Positions 1-10,562 are shown, counted from the first letter of the stretch. The stretch is DNA of 64,000 nucleotides from Takakia lepidozioides (GCA_030704615.1 CM060732.1:34825053-34889052), one strand, 5' to 3'. Translations and numbers: made by a program. The notes: a model not told the origin generated them from the sequence alone.

Positions 1-690
1 TTAGTTTACATGGCATGTTACACACATGTGTGAAATGGGACCATAGAATTTCCACATGTGGGTGTAGGGAGTTTGAGAAATGATGCCCTTGGAAAATGAT
101 CATGAGTTTCATGTTCATGTTTAGCCATCTGCACGATGGGCTACTAGCAAGCGAAGAATCACCCCCTGCTACACCCCATTTTCAATCTCTACATTAGAAG
201 TCTATAATGCCCTTGGTGAAATGAGCATGGGGATCACATCAAAGGTGGCCCTGTTCCGTTGCAACCTATGACACAACTAGGACAAACAAGCATAGGCATG
301 ATTTACATTTTTTGCCACAAATCACTTGCATCATCTCGAAAAAATCTATAGAATTTTAATAAGAGACCAAAAAGGAAACCCAGGTCTAGGTGGGTAGCAT
401 AGTGAGTTTCTATACAAGGTGATTTATTTTAAATTGTAAGTGGTTTCAACAACTTCATTAGCAACTCCACAATTATATTTTAAATTCATGTAAATTGAAA
501 TATATAAATCAGTATTAGATAGAAATAGTTGTTTTAACTACTCATTTCATGACTATGAACCTTACCCAGTAAATAAATTAACCAGGGCCCTTTGTACCTT
601 GTTATATATATACGTTTTGCACCCTAACATATATATATATATATATATATAGCTAAAAATACCTTCACATAATTACATGGACCATATAAT
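1..690. other. AT-rich non-coding stretch with TA microsatellite
   Basis: I see no credible coding sequence here. A (TA)n microsatellite lies at about 629-651. The stretch at 340-405 resembles 17268-17330 (both carry a block close to AACCAGGTCTAG), so it probably belongs to a dispersed repeat. Confidence 0.6.
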
Positions 691-839
691 TATTTTATAT
701 AATATTAGGATGCAAAACATTCAAAAACTTCAAAAGTTGGCTCGAATTTAGGGCTGCTAGGTCACGATGTGCAGGGCTGGGACTTAGCGTTTTTTGGGGT
801 CCGGTCTTTCTTAGTGCCAAGCATCGTGATAGCAGGAAC

Positions 840-975
840 TCGAGGCCAATGTGGTGAGGGCACATTCTTCTTCGACCTATTTCAGCATGTTTTGCCCTCT
901 CATCAGACTCGGCCTTGAATTTGCAGCACTGAGCAGAGTTGGCATGAGTTTTACCCTTCACGATGGTGGGACAAC
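840..975 (+). repeat. Direct repeat, copy 1 of 2
   Basis: This block recurs at 1268-1403 with few differences, starting near GTGGTGAGGGCAC and ending at CACGATGGTGGGACAA. A third, more distant relative lies on the minus strand at about 46380-46480. It is part of the degenerate gene family described in the neighbouring entries. Confidence 0.75.
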
Positions 976-990
976 AGCCATGAGTTTTCC

Positions 991-1120
991 AAGGATGCGA
1001 AGGGTGTGTTCGACGAAATGGCTGCCAAGATGTCGTGTCGTGGAATGCAATGATCGCAGTGTGGTACGAAGGCTTTGGAGACATATGAGGAAATTATGCC
1101 AGACAGGTTGAACCCTAATG
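991..1120 (+). pseudogene. PPR protein fragment (degenerate)
   Basis: One and a half PLS-class PPR modules can be read. KDAKGVFDEMA is followed, after a one-base shift, by DVVSWNAMIA, the classic module junction. After a further shift comes ALETYEEIMP. Frameshifts and a TGA near 1084 disrupt it, so it cannot make protein. The wording matches the longer PPR relic at 10795-11950 and the fragments at 45340-45770, so all belong to one recently amplified family. PPR proteins bind organellar RNA, but this copy should be inert. Confidence 0.8.
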
Positions 1121-1129
1121 CATGATGTG

Positions 1130-1403
1130 TTTCAATTTCTGCCCGCTCAACTGCACCGTGGTGGTTCTCATTGACCAATCCGATATTGCCAGACTACAGA
1201 CCAAGCAGCAGACACAAGAGGTCCTCTTGGGTTCATGGTCAGTCAAATCCTCCATGGGTCATGACACAAGGTCGAGGACAATGTGGTGAGGGCACTTTCT
1301 TCTTCGACCTATTTCAGCCTGTTTTGCCCTCTCATCAGACTCGGCCCTGAATTTGCAGCACGGAGCAGAGCTGGCATGAGTTTCTTCACGATGGTGGGAC
1401 AAT
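1130..1403 (+). pseudogene. Relic of an OSB-associated coding segment
   Basis: One frame reads GQSNPPWVMTQGRGQ, then CGEGTFFFDLFQPVL, then a stop. The same segment is on the minus strand at 46304-46591 as GQSNPLWVMIQGKGQ and CGEDTFFFDLFQPVL, where it runs directly into a WWDN/PDF-type OSB motif. The upstream piece, with an APWWF-like word near 1160, is also shared. The protein identity of this segment is not recognised. It is called a relic because the same frame survives at two loci. The second copy of the direct repeat (1268-1403) lies inside it. Confidence 0.5.
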
Positions 1404-1498
1404 CGCAATCGCAAAGTGTGGCTTTTTCTTAATGTAGGATGTAAAGAAGTTTGTCCATCCTACAAATGTGGGCTTTTGGCTCCTGTTAGTACCATGAT

Positions 1499-1680
1499 GT
1501 ACCCAATGTCATTCTGAACACTGCCCTGGTGGATTGCATTTATGCCAAATATGGGTGCATCAAGGATGCAAAGGAAGTGGTTCGACAGTATGCTGAACGA
1601 GATGTGGTGTCGTGGAGTGCGATGATTGCAAGATATGCACAGCAAGGGCGCGGATGGAGGCTTTGGAGACCGGGAAGGGG
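1499..1680 (+). pseudogene. PPR protein fragment
   Basis: About 60 codons are open: PNVILNTALVD, YAKYGCIKDAKEV, then ERDVVSWSAMIARYAQQGRG. These are consecutive L and S/P modules of a plant PLS-class PPR protein. One extra codon splits the usual VDMYAK block. Beyond GRG the frame is lost: METLET-like sequence continues shifted. There is no start codon or upstream module in frame. It is a gene fragment of the same family as 45340-45770 and 10795-11950. Confidence 0.8.
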
Positions 1681-1857
1681 TGATTCCCCATGGAAAAATA
1701 GATAGAGCTGTAATGATAGAGTGAGGCATTAAGCAAGCTTTGGATGGCACAGACATGAGAGCATAGGTACTAAAAGGTAGTAGGAACTGGGAATATGTCT
1801 ACATTACAGAGCGTAACTTTATAGGCAAGAGAAAATGGTCACAAGCTTGTAAGATGA

Positions 1858-2870
1858 GTGCTTCAATCTGTTCTTATACAAGGTTCTCCTCAGTTTTATG
1901 ACAGTCTGTTCGCTGGCTTTCTGGTTGCAGGGAACCCTTGGGTGTTGATTTCGTGCTCCACGTCAGCACAATGGCCAAGGTCGGCTTTGTTCATGATGGC
2001 CTTCCAGGGCTTTTGGTGGTGGAGAGGACCTGACCAAGGGCTATGTTGTGGCAGTACCACCAACTCAGTCATAGATTTTCAAGCCTATCTGCAGCTTGTG
2101 GATTCCAAGCCCATTATGCTCTACAATCCACTCCCAGAACCAAATTTGTCAAGGACAAATTCAAGCGTTGCTATCTCCAAGTTGTTATGGGCCAAGCCAA
2201 CCTCGGCGACATTAGCCAGATCTTTGAACGGTATCACACTAACTCTCAGGAAAGAACGCCACAAATTTGGGCTTACATTTTCATTGATCAACCCTCTCAA
2301 ACACCTTTTGGTGGCCATAATGTGATCATCTCAAAGACAACATGTGAACACAAGGGTTGCAAGCGGCTTGAATCCCTGACGAATGTTGCCAAATTGTTGG
2401 AAAAGGCTGGGTGTCATCAGGAGGCAGTCTTAAAATTGCTTCAGGCTCTGTGGTTGATGATGCTATGAGGCAATGGCAACACGGAATGGCATCTCAGGCC
2501 TTCTAATGAGGCCCTTGGGGTGCTGCAGGAAACTCAATCCCTGATACAAAGAGAAGGGATCAGCATTGATGTTGTATTATTGCATGAACTCCAACTTCTG
2601 CAATCAGTGAGATCTGGCACATTCCATGTAGACAAGGAGAACTGGGAAAAGGCAAAGACACCAAAACCATTCAGGCTTAGGCTGATCTCATGCCATCAGG
2701 CTGCCCCATATGCTAGCCAGATTTCTAGACCGGTGGAGGCACAACGCAACGCACAAGCTCTCACTTATCAGGGTTTCAAATTAACTAAGCTGTGTCATGG
2801 TCTCTTTGAGGAGGTTGTTTCTCCCTGCGCCACTGCATGTATTGGGCGTATGAAGATGTGTGCAGGTTAG
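1858..2870 (+). other. Coding-like region, product not recognised
   Basis: Three overlapping or consecutive plus-strand frames (1858-2325, 2043-2468, 2520-2870) total about 330 codons with amino-acid use that looks protein-like, for example KFVKDKFKRCYLQVVMGQ and HQEAVLKLLQAL. The stop at 2468 is followed after about 50 bp by another open stretch in a different frame, as in a decayed gene with frameshifts. I recognise no family. It could be a relic of a transposon ORF. The start at 1858 is the first in-frame start in the reading, not a supported initiation site. Confidence 0.25.
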
Positions 2871-2879
2871 GGCAATTTT

Positions 2880-3900
2880 GTTGCTCTGTCAAATTTCACC
2901 ACGCGTTGGCTGGTAGTTTTTCCCTCAACTCCGAGTTTGACAAACTAAGCACCCCGGGTATGGAAGCATTGGCGAGTGGGCTGCCATTCTTTTCCCTGCC
3001 ACTAAGGCTGATCGACTGGGGTTGAGTATATATGGTGGGTGGGCTTTGATGTTGCTTGGGACTCTCAACTTCACAGATTCAGGCTGCCCAACCTCTGTAC
3101 CTGGTCTCTTTCTTCGGATGGTGTCTGGTACTGTGACCTCTTTACTTCACCTCCTGTTTATGATGTATACTCAATGGCACATGCCCCTGTTCTTGGATCA
3201 ACAGTATACTTCTGATCATTTTACTCTCATGCACATGCCCGCTTTCCAAATGTACATGCCACACTCCCCCCTCTATTTGATAAAAATCCAAGGAAATCTG
3301 TACATGCTCTTTATGTTGTCTTGTTCTATGATTTCGTTATCTCACTTCCATCCTATGATATGTATTTAGATATACATGCCCCGGTTCTTGGATCAACACT
3401 CAGTATCTTATTTTTACATACTTATCTCAAGTCTACTTACCAAATGGCGCATGTTATCAATTGCTGTACCAGTAATTACTATAACCATGCTGACAACATT
3501 CTATGTCTCCAACCTATGCACCCTAAGGCACATGCGCCTGCCACACCATACAGGAACTCGGACTTATGATTATGAGCACTAACAATATATGTACATTTCC
3601 ACTATGCTTAAGACAACAGGTTGCTGCTCACCATCTCAAAACATCCACAACAATGACAGACCAAGGACTCTCACATTATGAAAACACCAGAATGCAGGTC
3701 AGGTTACATATCTATACTCTCCCCACTTCGTCTCAAGTGATATCCAACTACAAGCGACCATGGTGAAGCAGCTCATTGAATCTCCCAGGTACCATTCCCC
3801 CTCTATGAACTTGTGTTCTTTTCAATGCCATGTCATTTCACTCTGTTTTCCCCTCTTATTAGAATCACCCTAAATTTTCATGTTTCAAGAATTATGCAAG
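2880..3900. other. Non-coding stretch with a short local duplication
   Basis: I see no supportable gene. The phrase ACATGCCCCTGTTCTTGGAT at about 3179 recurs at about 3374 with one change, together with its downstream ATCAACA. Short ORFs here are rich in Met, His and Thr and look like chance readings. Confidence 0.5.
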
Positions 3901-3924
3901 TTAGCTGGTTGAGTGAACCTTTGA

Positions 3925-4480
3925 TAGTTTGGAGTGACTTTGACATGATGCTGCCAAAGTGACAACAGGAAAGTATCCAGAAATAGGTAACATAGAGGAG
4001 AAGCTGTGGAATGAATACTTTTCTGACCCCAGTCAATGGTGGGACAACCGTCTTGGAAGGTAGATGCCTTTGGATTACAGAGTGGTAAATGTAATTGAGA
4101 ATAGGAACTGGTGTGATAAGTTGAGTTGGGTGCTTGCTAGAACAAATCTAGGCTGCCATTGTCAGCTGCTAACATCAATGCAAGGATGTATGCATGATCT
4201 GTGCAGAGGCATGGATAGCTGAAGGAGCAGGGATAGAGTGTCATCCAAGAGGGCCGGATTTCAAGCTCCAGATTACTTTTGATTCCCTGTGGAAGGATAG
4301 CTACAAGAAACCTGCATGGGTAGATGGTACATAGTTTGGAGTGATTTTGACATGATACTGCCAAAGTGACAATAGGAAAGTATCCAGAAACATGTAACAG
4401 AGATGAGGAGAAGTTGTGGAATGAATGTTTTTCTGACCCCAGTCAAGGGTGGGACAACCGAGGGAAAAAGGTGAATGTCT
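3925..4480 (+). pseudogene. OSB-like (organellar ssDNA-binding) PDF-motif relic
   Basis: At 3998-4050 one frame reads EKLWNEYFSDPSQWWDNR. At about 4238-4330 another reads ECHPRGPDFKL followed by SLWKDSYKKPAWVD. A second LWNE-FSDPSQ-WDNR copy follows at about 4410-4465. WWDNR followed by PDF and LW is the hallmark of the PDF motif of plant OSB proteins, which bind single-stranded DNA in mitochondria and plastids. That assignment rests on remembered family features. Stops (after NRLGR) and missing spacer make this a relic. The same motif copies occur at 43520-43625 and 45790-46150 next to PPR fragments. Confidence 0.55.
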
Positions 4481-4559
4481 ATTAGATTACAGAGAGTAGG
4501 AGACGCAACTCAGCATAGACACTAAGGCAAACTCTCCTTCCCTGCAAAAGGTGTGTTTT

Positions 4560-5110
4560 GGTATCTGAGCGAATAAATATAGTTTTTAAAAACATAATTT
4601 CAATATTTTGTTATTTAATAATGTTCTCATCAAGGCCACTGTCCATTTTCCCTATAATAATAATAATAATAACAATAAATTAAATCCATTAATATTCAAA
4701 CTTAATATTGGAAATCCATTAATAATTAATTAATGCGTACCACCACACAAGAACGAACACGTGTTGCATAATGACTTGTCGAAGGTGTGAAATATGACAC
4801 GTGTCGCATAGTGGCTTGTTCAAGGTGCGAAATCCGCCGTGAAACATGCCACACTGGCCTTTTTCACACTCTGCCATGTCAGCTATGCCATCGGCCATGT
4901 CAGCAGCCATGTCACCATGCACCCCGTGAAAAAAGCCTCCCGTGGAAAAAGCCTCCCGTGGACTTTTCCACAGGGCCACCCGAGAGCCAGACTGTCCACG
5001 GGGTGTCCGAAAGCACTAGTCGTTTCTTACACCCACGGCAGGTGTGGACTGCGGCTGATTCCACAGCAAAAAATATGGAAAAAGCCGTGGAAAAAGCCGG
5101 TTTCTCTTCT
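4560..5110. other. AT-rich segment, then short duplications before the palindrome
   Basis: The segment 4560-4735 is very AT-rich with an ATA run (4660-4680). From 4740 to 5110 it is GC-richer and carries small tandem copies such as GAAAAAGCCTCCCGTGG (twice near 4930-4955) and GTGGAAAAAGCCG (twice near 5080-5100). No gene is seen. Confidence 0.5.
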
Positions 5111-5115
5111 AGTGC

Positions 5116-6600
5116 AGCCCGACACAGCTTCGCACAACTAGTCACAGCCCGACACAGCTTTACACAGTCAGTCACAGCTCGGCACAGCTTGACACAGCCT
5201 GTCTCAGTACATGGGGAACAATTATCATTGACAGGGAACGACTGTGAGGGAACGACATCTGCAAAGGGAACGTGTTACTTCAGGGGTGACGGTTAGTTAG
5301 TTAGGTGGTTAGAACAGCTTGCGGATAGATTAGGAGAGCGGCAACGGGAAGGGGATCACTGGGAAGAAGATGGCGACTTGTTCAGGAGAGGAAGAGACGT
5401 AACGGAGAGCGGGGAAACAGTGTAGAGGAGATGATGACTTGAATGAGGCTTAGTTCATGCAAGCTGTAGAATTATACAGTAGGATAGAATAGAGACACCA
5501 TGGCATAGGCATGATACATGATTAATCTTAATCCGATACTGAATCGATACAAACATACTGTGAAGAGAGACACGAGAGAAGCTGTGGAATGAATGCATGA
5601 TTAATTGGAACTTAGTAGATACTGAAGCAATTTGATGCTTCAGTATACACGGTAAGGTAAATTGATAACATGAAGGCAGGAAGGAATACAAATAGGAAGC
5701 ATAACCATGATTCACTAGCTGCAGGTCATGACTGATTGTTCTGAGCAGGCTGAGTGCTTAGAGATATCCAACTCTTCTATCTTGGAGTTTCCATCTCGGA
5801 TAGCGAAGGGATGGGTGAGTAAAAGCCGCTCAACATTTCCCCAGTATGGTCGCCAAATGTCGAGCGGCTTTTACTCACCCATCCCTTCGCTATCCGAGGT
5901 GGAAACTCCAAGATAGAAGAGTTGGATATCTCTAAGCACTCAGCCCGCTTAGAACAATCAGTCATGACGTGCAGCTCGTGAATCATGGTTGTGCTTCCTA
6001 TTTGTATTCATTCCTACCTTCATGTTATCAATTTACCTTATCGTGTATACTGAAGCATCAGATTGCTTCAGTATCTACTAAATTCTAGTTAATCATGCAT
6101 TCATTCCACAGCTTCTCTCGTGTCTCTCTTCACAGTATGTTTGTATCGATTTAGTATCGGATTAAGATTAATCATGTATCATGCCTATGCCATGGTGTCT
6201 CTATTCTATCCTACTGTATAATTCTACAGCTTGCATGAACTAAGCCTCATTCAAGTCATCATCTCCTCTACACTGTTTCCCCGCTCTCCGTTACGTCTCT
6301 TCCTCTCCTGAACAAGTCGCCCTCTTCTCCCCAGTGATCCCCTTCCCGTTGCCACTCTCCTAATCTACCCGCAAGCTGTTCTAACCACCTAACTAAATAA
6401 CCGTCACCCCTGAAGTAACACGTTCCCTCTGCAGATGTCGTTCCTTTACAGTCGTTCCCTGTCAATGATAACTATTCCCCATGTACTGAGACAGGTTGTG
6501 TCAAGCTGTGCCGAGCTGTGACTGGTTGTGTAAAGCTGTGTCGGGCTGTGTGAAGCTGTGTCGGGCTGTGACTGGCTGTGCGAAGCTGTGTCGGGCTGTG
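5116..6600. repeat. Giant inverted repeat (hairpin-forming palindrome)
   Basis: The left arm 5116-5838 and right arm 5855-6600 are reverse complements with only scattered mismatches and small indels. The spacer is 16 bp (5839-5854). The innermost bases are GAGTAAAAGCCGCTC on the left and its complement on the right. The outer ends carry tandem copies of a CACAGCCCGACACAGCTT-like word, with one or two extra units on the right. No transposase is inside, and I find no convincing target duplication. It may be a foldback-type element or an inverted duplication. A transcript across it would fold into a long double strand. Confidence 0.9.
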
Positions 6601-6741
6601 TGAAGATGTGTCGGGCTGTGTAACCCCCCTAAAGCCTGCTCTTGCCACCCCTAAGGCTCCTGTTGGTCTCAGTCTGCGCAAAAATTAAGGGTACCCCACA
6701 GAACCCATAAAAGCGTCTAAGTCCCAAGCAGCCCTCTAACA

Positions 6742-7433
6742 GATGTGTCACCTCTGGGAGAGCAGGATGACATGTATGGTATGGCGGAGTTGCCTGCCAT
6801 GGTTGCTCACACTCCATTGTGGGGCTCGAGCAAGGATTTGCAGCGGGTTGCTGATCGACAGGTGCAACAAGCCTGGGAAGAGGCTTTTGTACCGTTATGA
6901 GAGGAGGACAGTGCGTGGATTGCACCAGGACCACCTCAGTTGTCACCATTGGACACCACACCGATCATGTGGCAGTGTCCGGATGAAGGCATTTGCCTTT
7001 TGGACTTGTTTGGCGGGATCAGCACCGGATTGGCTGCTGTTCTATAGGCAGGTATACGGGTACGGCGTTACCTGTATGGGAGAGGGATGAGACTGCACGA
7101 CGCGTCTCCCTACGCCGTGTTGCTCAGTTGGTGCAGTAGTACCCTGAGTTGTTGCCGGTGTCTGCAGTTAGTGGATATCAGCAGGCCTTTCTAGCAGACA
7201 TTTCGTTGCTGGGGGCGCAGGATTTGGATCGGGTTGGCTCCATTGATTTGGTAGTGGCAGGTTGGCCCTGCCAAGGGCATTCATCAGCTGGGCATGGCAA
7301 TGGATTGCGAGACTCGAGGTCGGGTCTGTTTTGGGAGATGGTGCGGGTTTTGCGCCACTTACAGCTTTATCAGGCTGTATCTCTAGCATACATCTTGGAG
7401 AATGTGTCACTAATGGGCGATTCTCGGGCCAGG
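6742..7433 (+). pseudogene. C5-cytosine DNA methyltransferase, broken
   Basis: The segment reads the core of a C5-MTase, the enzyme class that methylates cytosine from S-adenosylmethionine. Motif I is LLDLFGGISTGLAAVL (about 6994-7041). The catalytic PCQ of motif IV is in VVAGWPCQGHSSAGHG (about 7251-7300). ENV of motif VI is in LAYILENVSL (about 7385-7415). In-frame stops at about 6897, 7045 and 7137 and a 1-bp deletion near 7075 inactivate it. The sequence ends at about 7433 in a CT-rich tract, so motifs VIII-X and the target-recognition region are missing. The compact motif order without plant MET1/CMT accessory domains suggests a DNMT3/DRM-like or transposon-borne enzyme rather than a housekeeping one. 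The gag-like ORF at 15151-15960 may come from the same element family. Confidence 0.8.
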
Positions 7434-7582
7434 GTGATCTCTCTTCTTTCTTTTTCTCTCTTCTCTTTCTCGCTCTCTCTCTTGTACCATCTTGCTATCT
7501 TGGAGGCTACTGCAAGCAATGTCTTATGAGTACATACTCTTGTACCATGGATCTCTGCAATGATTATGCATTTGTCCTTCAA

Positions 7583-7793
7583 GATCCAAGCATAAAGGAC
7601 ATGGCAGAGAAGAAAGCCAAGGACCTTGTCTTCAACCAGATGGCACAGCAGCTGCAACAGAGTGTGGAGAACGTGGGACAAGACGACATTCCACAGTTGG
7701 ATACGAACCAGTACATCAAATGCTATGCAGCAAGTCATGCAGAACCCGGAATTTATGACCATGGCTGAACGCCTTGGTAATGCCCTCATGCAG
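7583..7793 (+). pseudogene. AKR2-like (ankyrin-repeat chaperone) exon fragment
   Basis: The readings DPSIKDMAEKKAKDLVFNQM, QQLQQSVENVGQ and, after a one-base shift near 7720, QQVMQNPEFMTMAERLGNAL match the Sti1-like central region of plant AKR2, a cytosolic chaperone for chloroplast outer-envelope proteins. The similarity stops at CAG followed by GTGCTC, a splice-donor-like junction, and begins just after a pyrimidine-rich CCTTCAAG. It therefore looks like one genomic exon with bits of flanking intron. The ankyrin domain is absent. It sits 150 bp after the methyltransferase relic, which suggests fragment capture or insertion. It is non-functional. Confidence 0.75.
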
Positions 7794-7799
7794 GTGCTC

Positions 7800-8857
7800 T
7801 CTCCTCACTTGCTGAAACACACATACCACTTTTCAGTCCGAAGTTTTTGTCCCCAGTGAAGTTGACATAAGTTAAACCCAGTTTTCGACCTGTATGCGGT
7901 GTGATGTGAGCATCTGTGACATCAGCAGCAAAAGTATATAAACCTATTGACCACAATCAGCATACCAATCAGCAGACAGTGTCTGGGGACTGAATGACTG
8001 AATCAGTGAGCAAAAGAGCAAAATGATTCTTAGTCAAGACAAGCAGGCATACGTGAAGCAGTATTCCTTGTCATTTATGATGCAGTCCTTGACCACCCCT
8101 CCCATCCTCAGATTCTGCCTCTCTTACCAAGCACATTTAGGAAGTGTTCACATGTAGTGCATCTTGCATGTGGCTACTGTTTTCCCCCAAAATATCTCCA
8201 AGAGTAGCTCTCTCTTTCTTGGCTCCCCCATGAAGCAACCGAGATCATAACCTTCCTTTCCTTCAACCTCTTTGATGTCGTTTTGTCTGGCCCATGTAGA
8301 GACTGTTTGCAGATGGGTTAGCAGCACCTATTGATTGAGACAACCAGATGGTGGTACCACTGGAAGGGATTGTCCAATAAACACTACTTATTTATCATTT
8401 GTCCTGCCTTAATGAGATTGAGGGCAAGAGGCTAAACTGTTGTTCTTCTACATTCCAGTCATCACAGTCAGCTTTCCACTTCGTAATATTCTTTCATTGA
8501 TCATTTCCATGTAGAACCAGACATCCACACTATAGGTAACAAAGTATCAAACTGCTAAGAAACAGATCCACATTTTGCGGCGGATTGCATTCGCCATGCT
8601 GCTGCCATTTGTGCAATGTGGCAATGTGGCACCTTGCTACAAAAGGCGCCATTCACAAATCTCCAAAGCCTCCCTGCCGCACCCAGTACATAAACAGAGT
8701 ACACATTAGTTCCCCACTAATTCTGAATTTCATCTTCATGCCCAAGCAACACGGTTTCTCTTTCAAACTTCAGAGATCCCCTTGATTTTCAGATTTGGGC
8801 CACAAAAGAATCCATGAAATGTCAAAAAATAATAATCCTCTGAAAGCACTAACCTTA
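7800..8857. other. No gene seen
   Basis: No coding, RNA or repeat signal that I can support. Short ORFs here are probably chance. Confidence 0.5.
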
Positions 8858-9190
8858 TCATGCGTGTAAAATGTGACGACAAACAATCTCTCGTAGCTCA
8901 GCACCTACATTCAGGCCCCTGTCGACAACCGGCTCTTTATCATGAGCTAGATGATCTCGCTCCCTGATTGCTTCAAGCGCATCCATCTCGTTGAATACAT
9001 CATCAAAGTCCACTTCCTTGAAGTCCACAAGTATGTTGTAAAGGATGCAACATGCATGGACCACCTGTGGTAGAAATGTAATATCAAGGCCTCTTCTCCA
9101 ACCCACTTCCTTGAAGATTCGTTTGAGCCGTCCAAATGCAATCTCACTATAAATCCTCGCTTTTGACAACTGATGCACTACAACACACCC
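8858..9190 (-). pseudogene. PIF/Harbinger transposase, C-terminal fragment
   Basis: The minus-strand ORF reads SKARIYSEIAFGRLKRIFK and then LPQVVHACCILYNILVDF. This is the terminal part of the DDE_Tnp_4 / HARBI1 family (usual wording ARxxVExAFGxLK ... xHNxL), containing the last catalytic-region helix. The open frame extends to 9268, but the part before LSKARIY does not look like the family, so the fragment probably starts at an exon edge near 9165-9190. The first two catalytic aspartates are missing, so it is truncated and inert. Partner Myb-like ORFs of such elements may be the relics at 50429-52070. Confidence 0.7.
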
Positions 9191-9500
9191 TATGTAATTT
9201 CGACGATTTTGTTTGACGTTGGCGTTGACTGTTGTCACTTTCGACTGTTCCAACCATTTTTCAAACAAAATTTATATTAAAATATTCGAGGTGCTAGACA
9301 ACCGCGAAAATTTTGACTGTAGTGAGAAACTTTGACTACCTAAAATGAGCTGACTGAGACAACCAGTTAAGTAATGGCACGTGTAATCACAATATATAAA
9401 TTATATAGCAATATATATGTGGATAATAAGAAGTAAAACAACTTAACTACGTTTTAACTGACCCAACTCATTAATAGTAAACTAATCGTGTGCCGGTTAA

Positions 9501-9755
9501 GGTTAGTGAAACAAAACAACTAAATTATCTGAATGAATGATAAAAAAAACGCCTTTCTGGCAGCTATTGGATGAACGTATGAAAGGTTAGTGAAACAAGA
9601 CAACTGAATTATGTGAACGAATGATAAACAAACGCTTTGCTGGCAGCTATTGGATGAACATATGAAAGGTTAGTGAAACAAAACAACTGAACTATCTGAA
9701 CGAATGATAAACAAACGCCTTGCTGGCAGTTATTGGATGAACGTACGAAATATAA
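9501..9755. repeat. 84-bp minisatellite, three units
   Basis: Units start at 9501, 9585 and 9668 (GGTTAGTGAAACAA), each ending in CTGGCAGCTATTGGATGAAC or a close variant. A shortened derivative continues to about 9820. It follows AT-rich sequence (9280-9500) in which no gene is visible. Confidence 0.85.
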
Positions 9756-9832
9756 TTTTTGTGCACTGGATGAACGATAAATCAAACACCTTGCTGGCAT
9801 TGGATGAATGTAGGAACGAATGATAATGAAAA

Positions 9833-10060
9833 TGCTGCTGCAAGCATGGCATTCCACAACTCCCAATCTCGTTGAGCCATATTGTTTAACACTCCCACAC
9901 TTGGCATACATGTCCACGAGGGTATTGTTCATGGTACAATTCCATCTTTGGTGATGCAACCATGCACCTCTTTGCCCTTTTCCAGGGCTGCCAGGCTTCG
10001 ACACGAACTACAAACGCACACAAACGTGATGTGCTCGGGCTTCACCCCTGCCCCCATCAA
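9833..10060 (-). pseudogene. PPR protein fragment
   Basis: Minus-strand frames read GVKPEHITFVCV, LEKGKEVHG-like sequence, TMNNTLVDMYAKCGSV and a degraded VVSWNA region. These are one L and one S module of the same PPR family as the neighbouring relic at 10795-11950. At least two frameshifts are present. The 115-bp tandem repeat begins right at its upstream edge. Confidence 0.75.
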
Positions 10061-10395
10061 TTGCTCTCTCTCAGCTGCCTAGTAGAATATGCATATGAAA
10101 AACTTTTAAAGATACCATGTACTAACCAGCACTTTCTTGCTTCCACTGTCTTGAATATTCCACCCCTGCCCCATCAATTGCTCTCTCTCAACTGCTTAGA
10201 ATATGCATATGAAAAACTTTTAAAGATACCATGTACTAACCAGCACTTTCTTGCTTCCACTGTCTTGAATATTCCACCCCTGCCCCCATCAATTGCTCTC
10301 TCTCAGCTGCCTAGAATATGCATATGAAAAACTTTTAAAGATACCATGTACTAACCAGCACTTTCTTGCTTCCACTGTCTTGAATATTCCATTCA
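10060..10395. repeat. 115-bp tandem repeat, three units
   Basis: Units start at 10085, 10199 and 10314 (GAATATGCATATGAAAAACT), spaced 114 and 115 bp, with very few differences. Each unit carries CAATTGCTCTCTCTCA and CCACTGTCTTGAATATTCCA. The plus-strand ORF through the array repeats the same peptide three times, but I see no reason to call it a gene. Confidence 0.92.
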
Positions 10396-10562
10396 TTTAG
10401 ATCCGGCTAAAGTGCCTCGTAAGCAGCTGGAAAGTAACTTCAAGCTCCCTTTCTCAAGCAGCACTTTCAACATTATGACTAGATCCGCTTGCATGCATAC
10501 AATGCTTGGTAATTCCATGACCAATCCTAATGGGATGTAGAGATTCCGAAGCCCCCCTCCCC

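Noticed and set aside
5576-5594. OSB-like coding sequence inside the giant palindrome
   Set aside because: A 19-base match to 3998-4016 (GAGAAGCTGTGGAATGAAT) has no similarity on either side, so it may be chance or a tiny transferred piece.
5728-5986. Two mirrored ORFs at the palindrome centre as a gene
   Set aside because: They are the same sequence read on both strands, only about 60-70 codons long, with no family resemblance.
9962-10327. Repeat-containing protein of 121 residues
   Set aside because: The repeats in the peptide come from the 115-bp DNA tandem array and no family or start context supports a gene.
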